Part shown: positions 1 to 5,453 of the stretch, piece by piece
How the letters are laid out: each line of letters begins with the position of its first letter
Position numbering within the stretch: position 1 is the first letter of the stretch
Assembly: GCA_009777685.1 (NCBI GenBank)
Contig: WRLJ01000129.1
Coordinates: 1 to 5,453 of the forward strand
Direction: 5' to 3'
Length of the DNA: 5,453 bases
From: Oscillospiraceae bacterium
GTDB lineage: Bacteria; Bacillota; Clostridia; Oscillospirales; UBA929
Program-made: the position numbers and the translations under genes
Notes under the pieces: model-generated
Database searches by the model: none
Told to the model about the DNA's origin: nothing
Seen by the model: the letters and a program-made list of their open reading frames with translations, nothing else

Positions 1-1624
1 CCCCGGAACCCTGGGCATCGGCCATCCCCGCTGGGCGACCCACGGGGAGCCCTCGGACGTCAACTCGCATCCCCATGTCGGCAGCCAGAATAAAATCGCC
101 GTCGTTCACAACGGCATCATCGAGAATTACCAGCAGCTGAAGGAGCGCCTGGAGCGAAAGGGCGTCCGCTTTGTATCGCAAACCGACAGCGAGGTCATCG
201 CGCAGCTGGCCGAGGTTTACTATACCGGCGATATTCTGGAAACGGTCATCAAGGTGGCGGAGCGGCTGGAGGGCTCGTACGCTCTGGGCATTATGTGTCT
301 GGACTGCCCCGATACGCTGATCGCGGTCAAGAAGGACAATCCCCTGATCATCGGCGTTTCCGGCCGCGGGCATTTCATCGCCTCCGATGTGCCCGCCGTG
401 TTAAAATACACCAACACGGTCCATTATCTAAACGATACGGAGATCGCCGTCCTGCGCGGGGACGAGGTGCGTTTTTTCAACTTTGACAAGGAGCCGCTGG
501 AAAAGCCGCTGGAAACCGTGACGTGGACCCTGGACAGCGCGGAGAAGGGCGGCTGGCCGCATTTCATGCTCAAGGAAATCATGGAGCAGCCGAAGGTCCT
601 CAGAGATACGATCCAGTCCGCACTCAGCGGCGGCGATAACGGGGCCGTCATCGGGCAGCTGGACATCACCGGCTTTGACAGGGTCGTAATCACGGCCTGC
701 GGCTCCGCTTATAACGCGGGGGTCGTCGCCAGATATGTGTTTGAAAAGCTGTGCCGGATACCGGTCGAGGTGGAGCTGGCCAGCGAGTTCCGGTATAAGG
801 ACGCGATCATCGGCGGGACAACGCTGGTGATTCTCATCAGTCAGTCGGGCGAAACCGCCGACACCATCGCCGCCATGCGGGAGGCAAGGTCCAGGGGGGC
901 CGTCACGCTGTCCATCGTTAATGTGGTCGGCAGCACCCTCGCCAAGGAAACGGACCACACGCTCTACACCCTCGCGGGGCCGGAAATCGCCGTCGCGACG
1001 ACCAAGGCGTTCTCCGCCCAGCTGGCGCTGCTGTACCTGCTGGCGGTCAGCTTCGCCCGCCGGCTCGGCCGGATATCGGAAGCGGAGCGCGGCGCGCTGC
1101 TGGACGAAATCCGGGCGCTCCCCGAAAAGGTGGAGACCCTGCTGGGCGGCGTGGACACAATCCAGCAGTATGCCTCCGGCTGCATCGCCTGCAAAAGCAT
1201 TTTCTTCATCGGGCGCAATGTGGACTACGCCATCGCGCTGGAAGGCTCGCTGAAGCTCAAGGAGATCTCCTATATCCATTCCGAAGCCTACGCGGGCGGG
1301 GAGCTGAAGCACGGCACGATATCGCTCATCGAGGACAACACCCTGGTCGTCGCGCTGTCCAGCTGCGAACGGCTGGCGCCGAAGATCATGAGCAACGCGG
1401 AGCAGGTAATCAGCCGCGGGGCCAAGGTTCTTTGGGTAGGGAGTTGCGCAGCCGCGGGGATCAATGATACAATGTCTGTTATCCGTCTGCCCGCCGCCCA
1501 CGAGCTGTTCTCGCCGTCCCTGTCGGTCGTCGCGCTCCAGCTCTTCAGCTACTATGTGGCCGCCAACAAAGGTCTGGACATTGACAAGCCGCGAAATCTG
1601 GCCAAAAGCGTCACCGTGGAATAA
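1..1624 (+). CDS. glmS: Glutamine--fructose-6-phosphate aminotransferase (isomerizing), 5'-truncated
   Basis: Makes glucosamine-6-phosphate from fructose-6-phosphate and glutamine in the cytoplasm, the entry step to UDP-GlcNAc and peptidoglycan. The frame is open from base 2 to the TAA at 1622-1624, giving 540 residues; by comparison with the E. coli protein (609 aa) about 62 N-terminal residues, including the catalytic Cys1, lie outside the window. Seen in order: the end of the class II glutaminase domain with RWATHGEPSDVNSHPH (from base 29), HNGIIEN (107-127; Asn and Gly of the oxyanion hole) and the TDSE Asp (185-187); then two SIS sugar-isomerase domains with ACGSAYNAG (695-721), ISQSGETADT (836-865), ATTKAFSAQL, the LEGSLKLKEIS block (from 1238; the catalytic Glu is 1262-1264), ELKHG (1301-1315, His equivalent to E. 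coli H504) and the family C-terminus LAKSVTVE with the Schiff-base Lys at 1604-1606. One oddity is GHPRWATHG where GHTRWATHG is usual. Any glmS ribozyme would be upstream and cannot be seen. Identification is very secure. Confidence 0.98.
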   Translation, partial: PGTLGIGHPRWATHGEPSDVNSHPHVGSQNKIAVVHNGIIENYQQLKERLERKGVRFVSQTDSEVIAQLAEVYYTGDILETVIKVAERLEGSYALGIMCLDCPDTLIAVKKDNPLIIGVSGRGHFIASDVPAVLKYTNTVHYLNDTEIAVLRGDEVRFFNFDKEPLEKPLETVTWTLDSAEKGGWPHFMLKEIMEQPKVLRDTIQSALSGGDNGAVIGQLDITGFDRVVITACGSAYNAGVVARYVFEKLCRIPVEVELASEFRYKDAIIGGTTLVILISQSGETADTIAAMREARSRGAVTLSIVNVVGSTLAKETDHTLYTLAGPEIAVATTKAFSAQLALLYLLAVSFARRLGRISEAERGALLDEIRALPEKVETLLGGVDTIQQYASGCIACKSIFFIGRNVDYAIALEGSLKLKEISYIHSEAYAGGELKHGTISLIEDNTLVVALSSCERLAPKIMSNAEQVISRGAKVLWVGSCAAAGINDTMSVIRLPAAHELFSPSLSVVALQLFSYYVAANKGLDIDKPRNLAKSVTVE

Positions 1625-1656
1625 GCCTCCAAACCGGGCGTTTGCCGGAGGGAGGC
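1625..1656 (+). other. Possible imperfect hairpin just after glmS
   Basis: GCCTCC at 1625-1630, directly after the glmS stop, is the exact complement of GGAGGC at 1651-1656. Between them CCGG (1634-1637) can pair with CCGG (1645-1648), giving a two-part stem with an internal loop. No run of T follows, so it does not look like an intrinsic terminator. It shares bases 1654-1656 with the next hairpin, so the two cannot form together. It could protect the 3' end of glmS mRNA or be chance in GC-rich DNA. Confidence 0.3.
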
Positions 1657-1668
1657 GGAAAATCCGCC
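1654..1668 (+). other. Perfect short hairpin in the glmS-carB gap
   Basis: GGCGGA (1654-1659), loop AAA, TCCGCC (1663-1668) form a perfect 6-bp GC-rich stem. The following bases (AGCCCCGGGCGGAC) contain no T-tract, so a Rho-independent terminator is not supported. It ends 33 bases upstream of the carB Shine-Dalgarno sequence and does not cover it. I see no PyrR-binding motif or other known leader element. The function is unknown. Confidence 0.4.
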
Positions 1669-1701
1669 AGCCCCGGGCGGACTGTAAATACACGCATAAT
1701 T

Positions 1702-1707
1702 AAGGAG
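1702..1707 (+). promoter_or_regulatory. Ribosome binding site of carB
   Basis: AAGGAG, a near-ideal Shine-Dalgarno sequence, lies 9 bases before the ATG at 1717. It decides the start: the same frame stays open upstream to a TTG at 1642, but that codon lacks this spacing, and the residues it would add are unlike the family, whereas MPKRTDIHTILIIGSGP is the usual CarB N-terminus. Confidence 0.9.
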
Positions 1708-1716
1708 AGAGCGACA

Positions 1717-4700
1717 ATGCCAAAGCGGACGGACATCCATACGATTCTGATCATCGGGTCGGGCCCTATCGTCATCGGTCAGGCCTGTGAGTTTGACTAT
1801 TCGGGCACGCAGGCCTGCAAGGCGTTGCGGAGCCTGGGCTACAGGATCATACTGGTCAACTCCAACCCCGCCACCATCATGACCGACCCTGTCGTCGCCG
1901 ATGTGACCTACATCGAGCCTCTGAACGTCGCAAGGCTCACGGCCATCATCGCCAAAGAGCGGCCCGACGCGCTGCTGCCCAATTTGGGAGGCCAGTCGGG
2001 CCTCAACCTGAGCCTTGCGCTGCAAAAAGCCGGCGTGCTGGAGCAATACGGGGTCAAGGTGATCGGCGTCCAGCTGGACGCGATAGAGCGCGGGGAGGAC
2101 CGCATCGAGTTTAAGAAGGCGATGGACAAGCTGGGCGTGGAGATGCCCGGCAGTTTCGAGGCCCTGTCCCTGGAGCAGGCCGAAACGGTGGCCGAGGAAC
2201 TGGGGTATCCGGTCGTGATCCGCCCCGCCTATACCATGGGCGGAACCGGAGGCGGTCTGGTCTATAACAAGGAAGAGCTGAGGCTCATTGCCGCCAGAGG
2301 CATACAGGCCTCGATGATCGGGCAGGTTCTGGTCGAGGAAAGCATTCTGGGCTGGGAAGAGCTTGAGGTCGAGGTCGTCAGGGACGCCAAAAACCAGATG
2401 ATCGCCATCTGTATGATTGAAAACATCGACCCGGTGGGCGTCCATACCGGCGATTCGTTCTGCTCGGCGCCCATGCTGACCATCGAAGAGGGCTTGCAGG
2501 AACGCCTGAAGCGGATCGCGTTCAGCATCGTTTCGGAAATCGGAGTCATCGGCGGGACCAACGTGCAGCTGGCCCATGACCCTGTATCGGACCGGGTGGT
2601 CGTGATCGAAATCAATCCCAGGACCTCCCGTTCCTCGGCGCTGGCCTCCAAGGCGACGGGGTTCCCGATCGCCTATGTGTCGGCGCTTCTGGCCGCGGGG
2701 CTTACCCTGGATGAAATCCCGTACTGGAAAGAGGGCACGATGGACAGGTATGTCCCGCACGGGGATTACGTCGTCCTGAAATTTGCCCGCTGGGCCTTTG
2801 AAAAGTTCGCGGGCATCGAGGATAAGCTCGGCACGCAGATGCGGGCCGTCGGAGAGGTCATGAGCATCGGGCGCACCTTTAAGGAAGCGTTCCAGAAGGC
2901 GGTCCGTTCTCTGGAAATCGGCAGAAGCGGCCTGGGGTTCGCAAAGAATTTCCATAGCCTCGGCACGGAGGAGCTGCTGCAAATCATTGCCGTGCCGAAC
3001 AGCGAGCGCTACTTCGCTCTTTATGAGGCCCTCCGCAAGGGGGTCGGCGTGGAGCGGCTCCATGCCATCACCCAAATCAAGCCGTATTTTCTGGAGCAAA
3101 TGAGCGAGCTGGTGGCGCTGGAGACGGAAATCCTCTCCTACCGCAAGAGAGTCCTGCCCGACGATTTGCTGGCAAGGGCCAAAAAGGACGGGTTTGCGGA
3201 CAAGTATCTTTCCTTTCTTCTGGAAGTGCCGGAGGAATATATCCGCCTGCACAGAAAGGTCGCCGGCATCCGGGAGGAATGGGACGTCGTTCCGGTCAGC
3301 GGCGCCGACGCGGAGTATTTCTATTCGACCTATAACGGTCTGGGGAAGCTGGGCGGCGAGCTGGCCGCGTCCAGAGAAAAACGCGGCATCCGGCCGGAGC
3401 GCGCGGACAGCCGCGAAAAGGTCATCATCCTCGGAGGCGGCCCCAACCGGATCGGGCAGGGCATCGAATTTGACTACTGCTGTGTGCATACCGCGATGGC
3501 GCTCCGTGAATCGGGCTTTGAGACCATTATGGTCAACTGCAATCCCGAGACGGTTTCCACCGACTACGACACGTCGGACAAGCTCTATTTCGAGCCGCTG
3601 ACGGTTGAGGACGTGTTACAGATTTGCCAGCGCGAACAGCCGCTGGGCATCATCGTCCAGTTTGGCGGGCAGACGCCGCTCAACATCGCCATGGAACTCA
3701 AGCAGGCGGGCGTGCCGGTTCTGGGAACGACGCCGGAGGTGATCGCCCTGGCCGAGGACAGGGATTTATTCCGGAAGATGATGGACCGGATGAATATCCC
3801 CATGCCGGAATCCGGCATGGCGCGCCATTACGAGGAGGCCCTTGCCGTGACCGGCGAGATCGGGTATCCCGTTATGGTCCGGCCATCGTATGTTTTGGGC
3901 GGGCGCGCCATGGAGATCGTCTTCGACGACGAGCAGCTGAGGAATTATTTCCACCTCAACGCGCACTATATCGGCAGCGAGGCGCCGATCCTGATCGACC
4001 GTTTTCTGGACAACGCCCTCGAATGCGAGGCGGACGCCCTGGCCGACGGCTCCGGCGCGTTTGTGCCGGCCGTGATGGAGCATATCGAGTACGCCGGCGT
4101 CCATTCGGGGGACTCGGCCTGTGTGATTCCCACCGTCAACATCACGGAGGAGCAGACCGGCACGATCCGGGACTATACGCGCAGAATCGCCGGAGAACTG
4201 GGCGTCGTGGGCCTGATGAACATTCAATACGCCATCCATCAGGGCAAGGTATACGTTCTGGAGGCCAACCCGCGGGCGTCCAGGACGGTGCCGCTGGTTT
4301 CCAAGGTTTGCAACCTGAACATGGCCGACCTGGCCGTAAAGCTGATTATGGCGCGGCACACCGGACGCGCGGTAGACCTCGCCGCGATGCAAAGGCCGGC
4401 GATCCCCTATTACGGCGTTAAGGAAGCGGTGTTTCCGTTTAACATGTTCCCGGAGGTCGATCCGCTGCTGGGACCGGAAATGAGGTCCACCGGCGAGGTT
4501 CTGGGCCTGTCCGACTCGTTCGGACTCGCGTTTTACAAGGCTTTGGAGGGCAGTAAATCCGTTCTGCCCCTGTCCGGCGCGGTCTTGATTTCCGTGGCGG
4601 AAAAGGACCGGGAGGAGGCCCTGCGGGCGGCCGGGCAGTTTGAGCTTCTGGGCTTTACGATCCGGGCCACGAGGGGGACCCACGCCTATCTGGCCGCCAA

Positions 4701-4983
4701 CGGAATCCGGAGCGAAATCATCAACAAGCTCTATGAAGGGCGGCCGAACATCGAGGACGCCATCAAAAACCACCAGCTGGATATGATCGTCAATACGCCC
4801 GGCGGTAGCAAGCGCAGTAACAATGACGATTCCTACATCCGGAAGGCGGCCATCCGCTACAACATTCCCTACATGACCACGCTGACGGCGGCGCTGGCCG
4901 GCGCGAGGGGCATCGCGGAAAAGGCGATGAATCCGGACGAGCAGGTATATTCCCTGCAGGAGTATCACCTGAAAATCACATAA
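1717..4983 (+). CDS. carB: Carbamoyl-phosphate synthetase large subunit, variant central linker
   Basis: Builds carbamoyl phosphate from bicarbonate, ammonia and two ATP for arginine and pyrimidine synthesis; ammonia normally comes from glutamine through the CarA subunit. The 1088 residues are slightly longer than E. coli CarB (1073). The two homologous halves are both visible. First half: IGSGPIVIGQACEFDYSG (from residue 13), NLGGQSGLN (89), the ATP-grasp loop RPAYTMGGTGGG (169) and metal/phosphate residues EINPRTSRSS (E298, N300, R302). Second half: LGGGPNRIGQGIEFDY (572), RPSYVLGGRAMEI (722) and EANPRASRT (E849, N851, R853). The C-terminal allosteric (MGS-like) domain keeps the equivalents of E. 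coli T974, T977, K993 and N1015 (T985, T988, K1004, N1026), and ornithine-site residues E783, D791 and E892 are kept as E791, D799 and E903, so the protein may still be regulated. Odd points: the VDTCAAEF motif before the YSTY signature is missing and the following linker is about 15 residues longer. No carA lies next to it. All visible catalytic motifs are intact. Confidence 0.96.
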   Translation: MPKRTDIHTILIIGSGPIVIGQACEFDYSGTQACKALRSLGYRIILVNSNPATIMTDPVVADVTYIEPLNVARLTAIIAKERPDALLPNLGGQSGLNLSLALQKAGVLEQYGVKVIGVQLDAIERGEDRIEFKKAMDKLGVEMPGSFEALSLEQAETVAEELGYPVVIRPAYTMGGTGGGLVYNKEELRLIAARGIQASMIGQVLVEESILGWEELEVEVVRDAKNQMIAICMIENIDPVGVHTGDSFCSAPMLTIEEGLQERLKRIAFSIVSEIGVIGGTNVQLAHDPVSDRVVVIEINPRTSRSSALASKATGFPIAYVSALLAAGLTLDEIPYWKEGTMDRYVPHGDYVVLKFARWAFEKFAGIEDKLGTQMRAVGEVMSIGRTFKEAFQKAVRSLEIGRSGLGFAKNFHSLGTEELLQIIAVPNSERYFALYEALRKGVGVERLHAITQIKPYFLEQMSELVALETEILSYRKRVLPDDLLARAKKDGFADKYLSFLLEVPEEYIRLHRKVAGIREEWDVVPVSGADAEYFYSTYNGLGKLGGELAASREKRGIRPERADSREKVIILGGGPNRIGQGIEFDYCCVHTAMALRESGFETIMVNCNPETVSTDYDTSDKLYFEPLTVEDVLQICQREQPLGIIVQFGGQTPLNIAMELKQAGVPVLGTTPEVIALAEDRDLFRKMMDRMNIPMPESGMARHYEEALAVTGEIGYPVMVRPSYVLGGRAMEIVFDDEQLRNYFHLNAHYIGSEAPILIDRFLDNALECEADALADGSGAFVPAVMEHIEYAGVHSGDSACVIPTVNITEEQTGTIRDYTRRIAGELGVVGLMNIQYAIHQGKVYVLEANPRASRTVPLVSKVCNLNMADLAVKLIMARHTGRAVDLAAMQRPAIPYYGVKEAVFPFNMFPEVDPLLGPEMRSTGEVLGLSDSFGLAFYKALEGSKSVLPLSGAVLISVAEKDREEALRAAGQFELLGFTIRATRGTHAYLAANGIRSEIINKLYEGRPNIEDAIKNHQLDMIVNTPGGSKRSNNDDSYIRKAAIRYNIPYMTTLTAALAGARGIAEKAMNPDEQVYSLQEYHLKIT
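3800..3820 (+). repeat. Perfect 9-bp inverted repeat inside carB
   Basis: CCATGCCGG (3800-3808), spacer AAT, CCGGCATGG (3812-3820) is a perfect GC-rich inverted repeat. It overlaps a second palindrome, ATGGCGCGCCAT (3817-3828). The codons read IPMPESGMARH in a normally variable part of CarB, so the coding sequence accounts for it without special function. It could form a strong mRNA hairpin; chance is the simplest explanation. Confidence 0.55.
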
Positions 4984-4986
4984 GGA
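4982..4986 (+). promoter_or_regulatory. Ribosome binding site of hisH, overlapping the carB stop
   Basis: AAGGA begins inside the carB TAA (4981-4983) and lies 9 bases before the hisH ATG at 4996. The overlap means ribosomes ending carB cover this site, so the two genes are probably translationally coupled and on one mRNA. This is inferred from spacing alone. Confidence 0.75.
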
Positions 4987-4995
4987 TGGCGGGAT

Positions 4996-5453
4996 ATGAT
5001 CAAGGTCATTGACTACAGGGCCGGAAACGCCCCCAGTGTCCTCAGCGCGGTGAACCGTCTGGGCTATACGGCGGATTTGGCCCGCTGTCCCCGGGACCTC
5101 GCCAACGCGTCCCGCATTATCCTGCCGGGGGTGGGCAGCGCCAGGGCGACGATGGACTCCCTGCGCGAAACGCGCCTGCTGGACGCGCTGGAGGACGCGG
5201 TGCTGCGAGACAAGGTCCGCTTTCTGGGCATCTGCGTGGGTCTCCAGATTCTGTTTGAACACAGCGGGGAAGAGGATACGGTTTGCCTGGGCTGGCTGAA
5301 GGGCCGGGTGGTCCGCTTTGACGCCGCCAGGGTCAGGGTTCCGCAGATGGGATGGAATCAGGTGCGGTTTGTCAAGCAAACGGGACTGGACGTGCGGGAC
5401 GATTTTTTCTACTTCGTCAACTCCTTTGCCGCAGTGCCGGAGGACAGGTCCGA
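4996..5453 (+). CDS. hisH: Imidazole-glycerol-phosphate synthase glutaminase subunit HisH, 3'-truncated
   Basis: Class I (triad) glutamine amidotransferase that releases ammonia from glutamine and passes it to HisF, which makes imidazole-glycerol phosphate and AICAR in histidine synthesis. 152 codons are present out of about 200 usual for the family. Seen: N-terminal MIKVIDYRAGNAPSV (the family has IDYGxGNxxSV), the oxyanion strand PGVG (residues 44-47), the nucleophile elbow GICVGLQ with Cys80 (5233-5235), VPQMGWNQV (115-123) and FYFVNSF (138-144). The His and Glu of the triad lie beyond the right edge, so activity cannot be judged. Two positions that are usually His in the family (VPHMGWN and YFVHSY) are Gln117 and Asn142. 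It starts 12 bases after carB. An alternative is a HisH paralogue of surface-sugar amidination (with a HisF2 and a WbpG/PglB-type partner); the downstream genes would decide. The family call is firm, the pathway less so. Confidence 0.92.
   Translation, partial: MIKVIDYRAGNAPSVLSAVNRLGYTADLARCPRDLANASRIILPGVGSARATMDSLRETRLLDALEDAVLRDKVRFLGICVGLQILFEHSGEEDTVCLGWLKGRVVRFDAARVRVPQMGWNQVRFVKQTGLDVRDDFFYFVNSFAAVPEDRS

Noticed and set aside
1654..1680. Rho-independent terminator after glmS
   Set aside because: The stem is only 6 bp and no T-run follows it.
1695..1700. CATAAT as a -10 promoter element for carB
   Set aside because: No -35-like sequence lies about 17 bases upstream (the region is CCCGGG-like), and a transcript from it would start inside or just after the Shine-Dalgarno sequence.
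1642..1716. Upstream TTG start for carB
   Set aside because: It would add 25 residues with no resemblance to CarB, while the ATG at 1717 has AAGGAG at ideal spacing and gives the standard N-terminus.
1552..3489. Long minus-strand open frame (645 codons), with similar ones at 428-1693 and 3766-5379
   Set aside because: They lie opposite strongly conserved glmS, carB and hisH codons, and their translations are low-complexity, His/Gln/Gly/Arg-rich and unlike any family. Long antisense frames are expected in GC-rich genes.
1717..4983. Internal duplication of carB as a recent tandem repeat
   Set aside because: The two halves are homologous in all CarB proteins; this is an ancient family feature, not a new duplication.
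4986..4988. Earlier ATG before hisH
   Set aside because: It is in a different frame from the HisH protein and has no ribosome binding site of its own; the ATG at 4996 gives the family N-terminus.
5403..5409. T-run as a terminator
   Set aside because: It encodes Phe residues inside the conserved FYFVNSF segment of HisH and has no preceding GC-rich stem.

Overview
The window is a GC-rich stretch from a bacterium with three genes on the plus strand, tightly spaced and probably co-transcribed: the 3' part of glmS, a complete carB, and the 5' part of hisH. Strong Shine-Dalgarno sequences, short gaps, and GlmS sequence style (for example ACGSAYNAG and the KLKEISYIHSEAYAGGELKHG block) suggest a high-GC Firmicute, perhaps a clostridial or Oscillospiraceae-type organism. 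That assignment is an inference from sequence style, not a database match.

Layout. Positions 1-1624 hold GlmS (glutamine:fructose-6-phosphate aminotransferase), missing about 62 N-terminal residues that lie left of the window. Positions 1625-1716 are a 92-base gap with two overlapping, mutually exclusive hairpins and the carB ribosome binding site. Positions 1717-4983 hold a complete large subunit of carbamoyl-phosphate synthetase (1088 aa). After 12 bases, 4996-5453 holds the first 152 codons of HisH, the glutaminase subunit of imidazole-glycerol-phosphate synthase, which runs off the right edge. There is no tRNA, rRNA, CRISPR array, transposon or clear intrinsic terminator, and no gene on the minus strand.

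How the genes relate. All three products belong to systems that use glutamine-derived ammonia passed through a protein tunnel: GlmS (own N-terminal glutaminase), CarB (normally fed by the separate glutaminase CarA) and HisH (feeds HisF). They serve different pathways: amino sugars for the cell wall, arginine/pyrimidines, and histidine. The notable points are that carB has no carA beside it in the window and is instead followed by another class I glutaminase gene, and that CarB has an altered linker between its two halves. This is mostly a housekeeping region; I see no convincing evidence of a wholly new system, but the carB context and sequence variant deserve a look.
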